Shown: positions 32,680-41,407 of the stretch, piece by piece
Numbering within the stretch: position 1 is the stretch's first letter
Layout: each line of letters opens with the position of its first letter
Assembly (NCBI RefSeq): GCF_003663845.1
Contig: NZ_RCCA01000001.1
Coordinates: 992,001 to 1,056,000, forward strand
From: Chryseobacterium sp. 7
GTDB taxonomy: Bacteria; Bacteroidota; Bacteroidia; Flavobacteriales; Weeksellaceae
Direction: 5' to 3'
DNA length: 64,000 nucleotides
The notes under the pieces: generated by a model
What the model was told of the DNA's origin: nothing
What the model saw: the letters and a program-made list of their open reading frames with translations, nothing else
Database searches by the model: none
Program-made: the position numbers and the translations under genes

Positions 32680-33429
32680 ATGGGACATTGGGAGATCTTT
32701 TTGTTTTTTTTAATTATTGCTTTTGTTTACTCTTCTGTAGGATTTGGAGGAGGATCCAGTTATCTTGCAGTATTGGCCATGTACAATCTTCCTTATCAGG
32801 AAATACGCTTAACAGCATTGGTCTGCAATATAATTGTAGTGGTAGGAGGTGTTTTTATTTATATCAAAAATAAACAGATCGATTGGAAAAAAATACTGCC
32901 AATCGCTTTCGTAAGTGTTCCCATGGCTTACCTGGGAGCTGTTTTGAAAATAAGCCAGGAAACTTTTTTTTTAATTCTGGGAATTACCTTAATTGTTGCT
33001 GCGCTTTTATTATGGATTAAAACAGAAACAAAAAATGAAGGAGAAATTTCAGAAAATACAAAAGGTTCTTTCATCAGAAACGGATTTTTGGGAGGAGGAA
33101 TTGGTTTTTTATCAGGATTGGTAGGAATTGGCGGAGGAATCTTTCTTTCTCCACTGTTAAATCTGATGAAATGGGATACCCCACGAAAAATTGCAGCCAC
33201 ATCCAGTGTTTTTATCCTGGTTAATTCCATATCCGGAATTGTCGGGCAATTATCCGGTTTGTCTGCAGATATGGATTACTTCAGAATTCTGAGCTTATGC
33301 TTTGCTGTATTTATTGGAGGGCAGATAGGTTCCAGAATGTCTTTGAAATGGAATCCCTTAGTCATCAAAAGAATGACAGCTGTCTTGGTTTTGGTGGCAG
33401 GGATAAATGTTTTAATAAAATATTGGTAA
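32680..33429 (+). CDS. TSUP (TauE/SafE) permease
   Basis: 249 aa with about eight membrane segments. Duplicated TSUP signatures: YSSVGFGGGSSYLAVLAMYN in the first half and GGIGFLSGLVGIGGGIFLSP in the second. The family moves sulfite, sulfonates or other organic anions. Here it heads the moaD-moaE-fdhD operon (6-base gap to moaD), so it could import or export an anion linked to the molybdoenzyme, e.g. formate or a sulfur compound (inference). Confidence 0.88.
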   Translation: MGHWEIFLFFLIIAFVYSSVGFGGGSSYLAVLAMYNLPYQEIRLTALVCNIIVVVGGVFIYIKNKQIDWKKILPIAFVSVPMAYLGAVLKISQETFFLILGITLIVAALLLWIKTETKNEGEISENTKGSFIRNGFLGGGIGFLSGLVGIGGGIFLSPLLNLMKWDTPRKIAATSSVFILVNSISGIVGQLSGLSADMDYFRILSLCFAVFIGGQIGSRMSLKWNPLVIKRMTAVLVLVAGINVLIKYW

Positions 33430-33435
33430 TTTAAA

Positions 33436-33678
33436 ATGAAGCTTACAATACTGGCATTCGGAATAACTAAAGATATTTTCGGAACCTCAGAAAAAGAAAT
33501 CGAAATACATGAAGGTGCACATGTAAAAGCACTCAAAGAACTTCTGGAAAAAGACTTTCCGGTACTGAAAAGCTTGAAATCTTACTTTATTGCCATTGAT
33601 GATGAATATGCTGAGGATGACCAGATAATAACAGTCTCTAACGAAATAGCAATAATCCCTCCGGTAAGCGGCGGGTAA
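33436..33678 (+). CDS. moaD: molybdopterin synthase small subunit MoaD
   Basis: 80 aa ubiquitin-like sulfur carrier ending in the required di-glycine (IIPPVSGG). The C-terminal Gly is adenylated by MoeB and then thiocarboxylated to feed sulfur to MoaE. Overall fold pattern and length are standard. moaE follows after 5 bases. moeB lies in the convergent operon at 39290. Confidence 0.93.
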   Translation: MKLTILAFGITKDIFGTSEKEIEIHEGAHVKALKELLEKDFPVLKSLKSYFIAIDDEYAEDDQIITVSNEIAIIPPVSGG

Positions 33679-33683
33679 AAGAT

Positions 33684-34100
33684 ATGATAGATATACAAAT
33701 AACAGAAAATACACTGGATCTCATCATCTGCTTTACTGCTGCTTCTGATGCCGCATGTGGAGGAATGGCATCATTTGTAGGAACAGTACGTAATCATACC
33801 CAAGGGAAAATTGTAACTCGTTTGGAGTATGAATGTTATGAATCTATGGCTGTTAAAGAAATAAGGAAAATAGCAGATAAGGCCATTTCTCTATTTTCCG
33901 TAAAGAATATTGTAGTTCATCACCGCACCGGAATTCTGTATCCTGGTGATGCAGCCATCATAATAGTAGTAAGTGACGGGCATAGAAATACCGTTTTTGA
34001 TGCCTGCAGCTATATGATTGAAAACATCAAAAAAACAGTTCCGATCTGGAAGAAAGAAATTTTTGAAGACGGAGAAGAATGGGTTTCAGCACATCCGTAA
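33684..34100 (+). CDS. moaE: molybdopterin synthase catalytic subunit MoaE
   Basis: 138 aa. MoaE motifs GGMASFVGTVRNHTQGK, LEYECYESMAVKE, HRTGILYPGDAAIIIVVSDGHR and the C-terminal VPIWKKEIFEDGEEWV with the active-site Lys. It converts cyclic pyranopterin monophosphate to molybdopterin with MoaD. Full length, in operon with moaD. Confidence 0.95.
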   Translation: MIDIQITENTLDLIICFTAASDAACGGMASFVGTVRNHTQGKIVTRLEYECYESMAVKEIRKIADKAISLFSVKNIVVHHRTGILYPGDAAIIIVVSDGHRNTVFDACSYMIENIKKTVPIWKKEIFEDGEEWVSAHP

Positions 34101-34144
34101 TTAGGAATAAAATTTTGTACCTTTACTATATCAGTCATTATAGT

Positions 34145-35017
34145 ATGAAAACAAATCTGCTGTCAAATAAAGCTGTAAATCAGATAGAAATCATTAAAGT
34201 TAAGGATAGCTACGGTTTTCCTTACACCGATGATATTTCCGTAGAAGAACCTTTGGAAATCCGGGTGTCTTACCATGCAGGAGATCAAAAAGAATTCAAA
34301 AATATATCTGTAACCATGCGTACTCCCGGGAACGATGCAGAACTTGCTGCCGGGTTTTTATTTACAGAAGGAATAATTTCCAGTCAGGAGCAGGTTAAAA
34401 ATATATATTTTCCAGAAGCTTGCTCAAGAAACAAAGAAAATATAGTTATTGTTGAGCTGGCAGAAGGTTTCATTCCTGAACTGATGAAAGCCGACAGAAA
34501 CTTTTATACCACTTCCAGTTGTGGTGTCTGCGGAAAAGGTTCCATAGAATCCATAAGAACAGTAAGTGCTTTTCATCATCATCCCAAAGAAAATATAACG
34601 GTCACTCTGGAAACATTGTACCAGTTATCCGAAAGACTGCAGTCTTTTCAGAATAATTTCAGTGCTACAGGCGGAATACATGCTTCCGGTATATTTGATA
34701 CAGAGGGCAGTTTGCTTGCATTATGGGAAGATGTAGGAAGACATAATGCTTTAGATAAACTGATAGGGCATGCCTTATCTGCAGGTTTGCTCCCGCTCCA
34801 TGATAAAATTTTGGTTTTAAGCGGAAGGGCGAGTTTTGAACTCATTCAGAAAGCTGTAATGGCAGGAATTTCTATTGTTGCAGCAATTGGGGCTCCATCC
34901 AGCCTGGCAGTAGATCTTGCCAAAGAATTTGATATCACTTTATTAGGTTTTCTACGGGATAACAGGTTTAATATATACCATTCCGGAAGCCATTTTAATA
35001 TTGAAAATTTGTTATGA
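34145..35017 (+). CDS. fdhD: formate dehydrogenase accessory sulfurtransferase FdhD
   Basis: 290 aa from ATG 34145 (MKTNLLSNKAVNQIEI); the earlier in-frame start at 34079 overlaps moaE. Motifs: SVEEPLEIRVSY, TPGNDAELAAGFLFTEGII, the Cys loop TTSSCGVCGKGS (sulfur-transfer cysteines), ATGGIHASGIF and WEDVGRHNALDKLIG. FdhD passes sulfur from IscS to the Mo-bis-MGD cofactor of formate dehydrogenases. The next gene overlaps its stop by 4 bases. Confidence 0.94.
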   Translation: MKTNLLSNKAVNQIEIIKVKDSYGFPYTDDISVEEPLEIRVSYHAGDQKEFKNISVTMRTPGNDAELAAGFLFTEGIISSQEQVKNIYFPEACSRNKENIVIVELAEGFIPELMKADRNFYTTSSCGVCGKGSIESIRTVSAFHHHPKENITVTLETLYQLSERLQSFQNNFSATGGIHASGIFDTEGSLLALWEDVGRHNALDKLIGHALSAGLLPLHDKILVLSGRASFELIQKAVMAGISIVAAIGAPSSLAVDLAKEFDITLLGFLRDNRFNIYHSGSHFNIENLL

Positions 35018-35364
35018 AAATAAGAATTAAAGATAATTCATTAAGATTTCGTCTTACCCAATCCGAAGTTGCAAAACTAGGTGAAGACGGAGCTGTCTCA
35101 AGCTTTACAGAATTTGTAAACCGTCCGTTTATTTATTCCATTGAAAAAACAGGTGAGGAAGAACTTTCTGCAGAATTTATTGACAACAGGATTGTTCTGA
35201 GAATGCCGGAAATAATGATCACGGAATGGACTTCCACAGACAGAGTAGGCTTTGAAGGTCAGACCGGAAACATTAAGCTTTTGATAGAAAAAGATTTTGT
35301 ATGCATTGATAATACGCTGGAAGATCAAAGCGACAATTACCCGAATCCCAACATGAAATGCTAA
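35014..35364 (+). CDS. small conserved protein linked to fdhD (DUF7009-like)
   Basis: 116 aa. Begins MKIRIKDNSLRFRLTQSEVA and ends in NPNMKC; beta-rich, soluble, with VGFEGQTGNIKLLIEKDF. It is translationally coupled to fdhD (ATGA overlap) and followed by the molybdoenzyme, so a role in assembling or regulating that enzyme is likely. I recall this as DUF7009, but the name is from memory. No catalytic motif seen. Confidence 0.65.
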   Translation: MKIRIKDNSLRFRLTQSEVAKLGEDGAVSSFTEFVNRPFIYSIEKTGEEELSAEFIDNRIVLRMPEIMITEWTSTDRVGFEGQTGNIKLLIEKDFVCIDNTLEDQSDNYPNPNMKC

Positions 35365-35391
35365 TGGCCATTTCTTAAAAATATACAGATC

Positions 35392-37788
35392 ATGGAAAAG
35401 AAAGATGTATTCAATAAAGCAGATGCGGACCGCCAATTACCCTCAGCGGAACCTCCTTATAAACTGTTGAATCTGAAACAGGAACTTCCCAAAAAATGGG
35501 CTGCCGGGGTTTCCGCCGTGATACATTCCCTGGACCAGCTGGTACTTAATGCATCGGTTCTTCGTGGTGGAAGGGCGCTTTTCAGCATGAATCAGTTTGA
35601 TGGTTTCGATTGTCCCAGCTGTGCATGGCCAGATCCGGATGATGAACGTTCCCGTCTGGGAGAATACTGTGAAAACGGGGCAAAAGCCCTGGCAGAAGAA
35701 GCGACTTCCAAAAAAATCGGAGCAGAGTTTTTCAAAGAGAATTCTGTGTACGATTTGGCAAAAATGACAGATTTTGAAATCAGTCAGCTGGGAAGGATTG
35801 CAGAGCCCATGTATCTGCCAAAAGGAGGTACTCATTATCAGCCTATAAGCTGGGATGATGCCTTTGCCAAAATTTCAAGCCAATTAAATGCGCTGGATTC
35901 CCCAGATGAAGCCATATTTTATACATCGGGAAGAACAAGTAATGAAGCAACATGGGTATATCAGTTGTTCGCCCGTGAATTCGGTACCAATAATTTTCCG
36001 GACTGTTCAAATATGTGCCACGAAACTTCGGGATATGCCCTTTCCAGAAGCATCGGTATAGGAAAAGGAACAGTGAAACTGGAAGATTTTTATGATACTG
36101 ATCTTATCATTATTATGGGACAGAATCCGGGAACCAATTCACCCAGAATGCTTTCCGCGCTTACAAAAGGAAAGAAAAACGGGGCGAAGATTATGGCTGT
36201 CAATCCACTTCCGGAAGCGGGTTTAAAAGGATTCAAAGATCCTCAGCAGGTTCGGGCTTTATTGAATAAACCTTTTGAACTCTCAGACTTATACCTTCCC
36301 GTTAAGATCAATGGAGATATGGCACTTTTAAAGGCCCTTCAGATTCTGGTACTGGAAGAAGAAACTAAAAATCCGGGGAAAGTTCTTGATCAGGATTTTA
36401 TAGCAAATAAAACGGCAGGATTCAATGAATTGGTTGAAGAATTAAAAAGATATGATCTTAATTTCTTATCCAAGGAATGCGGAATCCCGGTTGAAAATTT
36501 AAGAGAAGCGGCACAAATGATCGCTGCTAAAAAACGCATGATTGTATGTTGGGGAATGGGAATTACCCAACAGCATAACGGCGTGGAAATGATCTATAAT
36601 ATTGTGAACCTTTTATTAATGAAAGGAAGCATTGGAATCCGTGGGGGTGGAGCATGCCCTGTTCGTGGTCACAGTAATGTACAGGGGAATAGAACATTAC
36701 TCATTAATCATCATCCAACTACTGAGCAATTAGATAAATTACAGGAATATTATGGCTTTACAGTACCAAGAAAAGGAGGATATGATGTAGTTAATGCGCT
36801 TAAGGCCATGCACGAAGGAAAGGTGAAATTTATGTTCTGTATGGGAGGGAATTTCCTTTCTGCAGCACCGGATACTACCTTCACCGCAGAAGCAATGCGT
36901 AATCTGGAAATGTCAGCCATTGTTTCTATAAAGCTGAACAGAAATCATCTTATTCATGGCAAAGAAGCTCTTATTTTACCCGTAGTTTCAAGAAGTGAGA
37001 AAGATATTGTGAATGGAGAAATCCAGCATGTAAGCACAGAAAATTCTATGGGAGTTGTAGAAGCTTCCAAGGGAGTTCTAGATCCTATTTCCAGCCATCT
37101 TATTAATGAAACACATGTTGCCTGCAGAATGGCAAAAGCCGTTTTGGGTGAACGTTCTGTGGTAGATTGGGATAAATTTATCAACAGTTATGATGCTATT
37201 CGTCATGATATAGAACAATGTATTCCCGGGTTTGAAAATTATAACAAAAGAGTAGTGCAGAAAGGAGGTTTCTACCTTCCGAACGGCCCTAGAGATGGAG
37301 TTTTCAACAGTGAATTTAATCCAGGAAAAGCCGCTTTCAATATCACAGCTGTACCAGATAATTCGCTTGCCGAAGATGAATATCTAATGGGAACCACCAG
37401 AACCCATGATCAGTTCAATACCGTTGTATATGGTTTGAATGACCGCTATCGCGGTATTTTCAATGAAAGAAGGATTGTGATGATGAACGAAAATGATATT
37501 GATAAAGCAGGGCTTAATGAAGGAGATCATGTAGACCTTTTCAATTATGATGACGGAATTGAAAGAATTGCCCCTCTTTTTATTGTGGTAAAATATCCTA
37601 TTCCACAGAAAAGTACAATGACCTATTTTCCGGAAACCAATGTTTTGGTATCCATTAATAATGTAGTGAATGGTGCCAATATGCCCGCTTCCAAATATGT
37701 ACGAATCAAAATCCGTAAGCACAATCCGGATATTTTTAAAAGAATTGATGATCATATCACGGCTGCTGCAGGTACTAATCTCAAATAA
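35392..37788 (+). CDS. FdhF/YdeP-family molybdopterin oxidoreductase
   Basis: 798 aa. An iron-sulfur motif near the N-terminus (Cys74-x2-Cys77-x15-Cys93) is followed by the molybdopterin domains. The Mo ligand position is Cys209 in DCSNMCHETSG, the slot taken by Cys or Sec in formate dehydrogenases. QNPGTNSPRML and GGGACPVRGHSNVQGNRT bind cofactor. The C-terminal domain (~660 on) is the molydopterin dinucleotide-binding part. Only three clear Cys for the cluster are seen, as in YdeP-like enzymes, and no NADH or quinone partner subunits are present, so the electron partner and substrate are uncertain despite the fdhD linkage. Confidence 0.88.
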   Translation: MEKKDVFNKADADRQLPSAEPPYKLLNLKQELPKKWAAGVSAVIHSLDQLVLNASVLRGGRALFSMNQFDGFDCPSCAWPDPDDERSRLGEYCENGAKALAEEATSKKIGAEFFKENSVYDLAKMTDFEISQLGRIAEPMYLPKGGTHYQPISWDDAFAKISSQLNALDSPDEAIFYTSGRTSNEATWVYQLFAREFGTNNFPDCSNMCHETSGYALSRSIGIGKGTVKLEDFYDTDLIIIMGQNPGTNSPRMLSALTKGKKNGAKIMAVNPLPEAGLKGFKDPQQVRALLNKPFELSDLYLPVKINGDMALLKALQILVLEEETKNPGKVLDQDFIANKTAGFNELVEELKRYDLNFLSKECGIPVENLREAAQMIAAKKRMIVCWGMGITQQHNGVEMIYNIVNLLLMKGSIGIRGGGACPVRGHSNVQGNRTLLINHHPTTEQLDKLQEYYGFTVPRKGGYDVVNALKAMHEGKVKFMFCMGGNFLSAAPDTTFTAEAMRNLEMSAIVSIKLNRNHLIHGKEALILPVVSRSEKDIVNGEIQHVSTENSMGVVEASKGVLDPISSHLINETHVACRMAKAVLGERSVVDWDKFINSYDAIRHDIEQCIPGFENYNKRVVQKGGFYLPNGPRDGVFNSEFNPGKAAFNITAVPDNSLAEDEYLMGTTRTHDQFNTVVYGLNDRYRGIFNERRIVMMNENDIDKAGLNEGDHVDLFNYDDGIERIAPLFIVVKYPIPQKSTMTYFPETNVLVSINNVVNGANMPASKYVRIKIRKHNPDIFKRIDDHITAAAGTNLK

Positions 37789-37803
37789 TATTTAAATATA
37801 GTA

Positions 37804-38289
37804 ATGATAAAACTATTTTTTCTTCTCGTATTCTCTTTTTGCAGTACTGTGTCAGCACAAACTGGTTTTAAACTCAAGGTTTATGGTGAAGTTGCACAGC
37901 CTTTAGAGTTAAGCTTATCTGATCTTTCAAAAATGGCTAGAGGAGAAGCTGTAATGAAAGATAAAGAAGGAAATTCACATACTTTTACCGGAGTTCCTAT
38001 CACAGAGATTTTAGGAAAAGCAGGTGTTCCTTCCGGAAAAGCGCTTCATGGGAAAGAAAACTTCTCAAAATATGTATTAATAAAATGTTCAGATGGTTAT
38101 CAGGTTTTATTTTCCCTTGCAGAACTTGATCCCTCCATTCAGGATAAAAATGTCATTATTGCAGATACTATAGATGGAAAGCCTTTATTGGCAGACAAAG
38201 GTCCGCTTCGTATTATTGCAGAAGGAGAAAAAAAGCCGGCAAGAAGTTCTTATCAGGCTACGGAAATTGTGATAGGAAGTATTAAATAG
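37804..38289 (+). CDS. secreted molybdopterin-binding-domain-like protein
   Basis: 161 aa. Signal peptide to VSAQ, then a compact domain resembling the oxidoreductase molybdopterin-binding fold (PF00174 type): VYGEVAQPLELSLSDLSKM, TFTGVPITEILGKAGV and GPLRIIAEGEKKPARS. It is much shorter than sulfite-oxidase-type enzymes and lacks an obvious Mo-ligand Cys in the usual place, so it may be a binding or non-catalytic member. 15 bases after the large oxidoreductase, probably its periplasmic partner. Confidence 0.72.
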   Translation: MIKLFFLLVFSFCSTVSAQTGFKLKVYGEVAQPLELSLSDLSKMARGEAVMKDKEGNSHTFTGVPITEILGKAGVPSGKALHGKENFSKYVLIKCSDGYQVLFSLAELDPSIQDKNVIIADTIDGKPLLADKGPLRIIAEGEKKPARSSYQATEIVIGSIK

Positions 38290-38382
38290 TAAAAAAGATA
38301 TTTCCGCATCAGAATAATGAAGAATGTGATAAATTTGTAAACTAAGAAGATAAGAAAACTTCCCTGTCTTTAGGGCTTAACA

Positions 38383-39300
38383 ATGATCATAAGAAAAAAA
38401 GAACACTGGTTTAGAATGCTTTTTGTATGGCATGGCTCTGTATTGCCTGCATTGCTTCCCCGTTTGGGATTGCTTTTAATGCTGTCTCTAGTGGTGACCT
38501 ATTTTCATGGAACCATCTTATCCTTTAAAATTCCCTTAAATCCTGCACCACTTACATTGTTTGGTTTTGTACTGGCTCTGTTTCTGGGATTCCGGAATAA
38601 TGCCAGCTATGACAGATTTTGGGAAGGACGTAAGCTTTGGGGAGCTTTACTGAATACGGCACGTGCGTTGACCCGCCAGGCCATTACTTTAAAAAATAAA
38701 GAAAGTAATGATGTTTCTGTACATCATTTTGTTCAGTTACTTGGTGCTTTTGTCTTTGCATTGAAACATCAGTTGAGAGGAACAGATGTTTATGAGGATT
38801 TACAATCAAGGCTTGATGAAGATCAATTGAAAATTGTTATGGCGTCAAAATATAAACCGGCGGTCATTATGCGGCTTCTTGGAGAATGGGTACAGAAAGT
38901 AAAAGACGGAGGCGGTATAGATTCTATCCAGCAGGCTCGTTTTGATGAAAATCTGGATAAGCTTTCTGATATTTTGGGTGGTTGTGAAAGAATAATCTCA
39001 ACCCCGATTCCTTATAGCTACAGGGTTTTGCTGCATCGTACAGTATATATTTATTGTTTTCTGTTGCCTTTTGGGCTTGTAGATTCGCTGGGGTGGTTTA
39101 CACCGCTTATTGTGGTATTTGTAGCTTATACTTTTGTGGCTTTTGAAGCCATCGCAGATGAGATTGAAGAACCTTTCGGTACGGATGCAAATGACCTTGC
39201 GCTGAATAGTATGTGCATCATGATTGACGAAACAATTCATGAAATTGCAGGTGAACAGATTGCTGCTACTCAAAAAGTAACCCAGAATATTATTGACTGA
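38383..39300 (+). CDS. bestrophin-family (UPF0187) membrane protein
   Basis: 305 aa. Characteristic sequence LALFLGFRNNASYDRFWEGRKLWG after the first two membrane helices, with two more helices around 210-255 and the C-terminal FGTDANDLALNSMCIMID. Bacterial homologues form pentameric anion/cation channels. It lies at the end of the Mo operon but after a 93-base gap, so cotranscription is uncertain. Its stop overlaps the convergent moeB stop by 11 bases. Confidence 0.9.
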   Translation: MIIRKKEHWFRMLFVWHGSVLPALLPRLGLLLMLSLVVTYFHGTILSFKIPLNPAPLTLFGFVLALFLGFRNNASYDRFWEGRKLWGALLNTARALTRQAITLKNKESNDVSVHHFVQLLGAFVFALKHQLRGTDVYEDLQSRLDEDQLKIVMASKYKPAVIMRLLGEWVQKVKDGGGIDSIQQARFDENLDKLSDILGGCERIISTPIPYSYRVLLHRTVYIYCFLLPFGLVDSLGWFTPLIVVFVAYTFVAFEAIADEIEEPFGTDANDLALNSMCIMIDETIHEIAGEQIAATQKVTQNIID

Positions 39301-40330
39301 TATTCTGAATTCCACCTTTTAAAGAAAACACGTTTTTATCAGGAAACACTTTTTTTATTTTTCTTACAGCTTCCGAACTGCGTTTTCCAGACTGGCAATA
39401 TACTAAAACAGGTTTTAAGCAGTCAGAAATATAATCAAGATGCTGCTCTAATGCTTCCACAGGGATGTTGCTTCCCCCAATATTGAATTGGTGATGTTCT
39501 TCCGGATTACGTACATCGATGATGTCAAAATTTTCTTTCGACTGGTTTAATTCTTCAAAGGTAATGAGCTCAACAGTTTGAGGTAAACCCGTAATCTGAA
39601 ATGGAGTATTTTTTAGCTTAATGATTTGGGTCTTGCCACTTATTACATTGATGATCCAAAGTTTGCCGGCTAAAAGATCATTGGGTTGGGTAAAGTATTT
39701 TATGGCTTCGTTCGCCTGCATACAACCTACCATCCCAGCCAGTGTAGGAATTACTCCACCTTCCCTGCAATTGGGAACCTGTGAACTTTCTGCATCAGGA
39801 AAAATATCACGGTAATTGGGAGAATACGTGCCGTCTTTCTGTAAAACGTTCCAGATGCTTACTTGCCCTTCATACTGGTAAATAGCCCCGTAAACTAAAG
39901 GCTTTCCAGCCAATACACAGGCATCGTTCAATAAACATTTAGTCTCAAAATTATCTGTTCCTTCAATAATCAGGTCAAATTCTGAGATTAAGTCCATCAC
40001 ATTGGAAGAGGTAACCTTCAGACGGTAAGGATTTATAGAAACAGAAGGGTTTTGCTGCAACAGTTTTTTTGCTGCAACATCTACTTTATACATCCCAATG
40101 TCATTAGGTGTATATAAAATCTGGCGGTGAAGATTGCTTTCCGAAACAATATCATCATCTGCAATACCAATGGTTCCTATACCTGAAGAAGCCAGATATT
40201 GAGCCGAAGGACTGCCCAGACCTCCCATACCAACAATCAGTATTCTGGCATTTTTAAGCAGTTTCTGGGAAGAAATCCCAAATCCTGGTAATGCAATCTG
40301 GCAATGATAACGTTCAAATGGGTCACTCAT
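39290..40330 (-). CDS. moeB: MoeB-type adenylyltransferase fused to a rhodanese domain
   Basis: 346 aa. E1-like ThiF/MoeB domain (1-~235): nucleotide loop GMGGLGSPSAQYLASSGIG, DDDIVSESNLHRQIL and TDNFETKCLLND. A C-terminal rhodanese domain (~255-346) has active Cys in VYCQSGKRSSEAV. It activates the MoaD C-terminus and may itself supply sulfur, as in MOCS3/UBA4-type proteins. Last gene of the leftward moa operon; 9 bases after mobA. Confidence 0.92.
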   Translation of the reverse strand: MSDPFERYHCQIALPGFGISSQKLLKNARILIVGMGGLGSPSAQYLASSGIGTIGIADDDIVSESNLHRQILYTPNDIGMYKVDVAAKKLLQQNPSVSINPYRLKVTSSNVMDLISEFDLIIEGTDNFETKCLLNDACVLAGKPLVYGAIYQYEGQVSIWNVLQKDGTYSPNYRDIFPDAESSQVPNCREGGVIPTLAGMVGCMQANEAIKYFTQPNDLLAGKLWIINVISGKTQIIKLKNTPFQITGLPQTVELITFEELNQSKENFDIIDVRNPEEHHQFNIGGSNIPVEALEQHLDYISDCLKPVLVYCQSGKRSSEAVRKIKKVFPDKNVFSLKGGIQNISQ

Positions 40331-40339
40331 AGCTGAAAT

Positions 40340-40942
40340 TTATTTTCTTAGAATTTTCTGAGCTTTTGCCATGTCTTCAGGAGTATTTACATTCATCAAA
40401 GAATCTGGGTTGGCGGGTTTCAGAATCAATGTATCACTATTGATCAGGACTTTTCTTGGACATGTATTTCCTATTCCTAAAAAATTGAGGAGCAAAGGAT
40501 AGCTTTTGGGTTCCCAAATGGTGATGAGTGGTTCTGGCAAACCATCAAATGGGCTTTCATATGTGGTTGCTGCTTTTTCCGGGTCTCTGGATTGTATCAG
40601 AAATTCTAATGAATTTTTATCCAGTAAAGGAAGGTCACACGCTACTACCAGCCATGCTTTATCTCTCTGAGAACGCAATGCAGAAAGAATTCCGCCAAAC
40701 GGCCCCATATTTAGAAAAGTATCGGTAAGGGCATTGTATTCCGGATTGAAGTTGCCCAGCTGATCCTGTCTGCAGGAAATAAAAACTTCATCACAAAAAG
40801 GAGTCAGAAGATCCGCCGCGAAGTATCTCTGTTCTTTTCCGTGCCAGTTGATTTTATCTTTAGGGTTTCCCATTCGCACGCTTTTTCCGCCTGCCAGTAC
40901 CAGCCCGTTGAGTTTCGGGAAATCAGTCTCTTTTGAAATCAT
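40340..40942 (-). CDS. mobA: molybdenum cofactor guanylyltransferase MobA
   Basis: 200 aa from ATG 40942; an AGGAGG sits six bases upstream, rare in this phylum, and favours it over the TTG at 40963. The NTP-transferase signature LNGLVLAGGKSVRMGNPKDK starts near residue 10, with VVACDLPLLD later. It attaches GMP to molybdopterin to make MGD, needed by FdhF-type enzymes. The first 20 bases overlap moaC. Confidence 0.9.
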   Translation of the reverse strand: MISKETDFPKLNGLVLAGGKSVRMGNPKDKINWHGKEQRYFAADLLTPFCDEVFISCRQDQLGNFNPEYNALTDTFLNMGPFGGILSALRSQRDKAWLVVACDLPLLDKNSLEFLIQSRDPEKAATTYESPFDGLPEPLITIWEPKSYPLLLNFLGIGNTCPRKVLINSDTLILKPANPDSLMNVNTPEDMAKAQKILRK

Positions 40943-41399
40943 TTTTTCCTCCTGTTTTTTCAATTAGCTTTATTTCTTTTACTGTAATGTCGTGGCTCAT
41001 GGCCTTACACATATCATAAATTGTAAGGGCTGCAACGGAGGCTCCTGTAAGTGCTTCCATTTCAATCCCTGTTTTAGCCACCACTTCAGCAGTACAATAG
41101 ATTTCCACTTCGTTTTGAGCATTAATTTCAATATCTATTTCGCAGTTATCCATACCAATCGGGTGACAAAGCGGGATAAGATCACCTGTCTTTTTTGCAG
41201 CCATTATTCCGGCAATGATTGCTGTTTGAAATACGGATCCCTTTTTCGTTTTAAAATCATCTTTCCGGAGCGTGGCAAGAATATTTTCCGGCAGCGAAAC
41301 TATCGCTCTGGCAACAGCTTTACGGTGCGTAATTTTTTTTCCGCCTACATTTACCATACCCGGCTGTTCTTTTTTATTTAGATGTGAAAAGTCTGTCAT
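40923..41399 (-). CDS. moaC: cyclic pyranopterin monophosphate synthase MoaC
   Basis: 158 aa. MoaC signatures MVNVGGKKITHRKAVARA, KGSVFQTAIIAGIMAAKKT, LIPLCHPIGMDNCEIDIE and VAKTGIEMEALTGASVAALTIYDMCKA with the active-site Lys and His. Second step of Moco synthesis, with MoaA. Lies 8 bases after moeA and overlaps mobA. Confidence 0.95.
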   Translation of the reverse strand: MTDFSHLNKKEQPGMVNVGGKKITHRKAVARAIVSLPENILATLRKDDFKTKKGSVFQTAIIAGIMAAKKTGDLIPLCHPIGMDNCEIDIEINAQNEVEIYCTAEVVAKTGIEMEALTGASVAALTIYDMCKAMSHDITVKEIKLIEKTGGKNDFKRD

Positions 41400-41407
41400 G
41401 ATTCAAA

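Noticed and set aside
36001..36030. Selenocysteine in the FdhF-type enzyme
   Set aside because: The Mo-ligand codon is TGC (Cys209), and there is no in-frame TGA.
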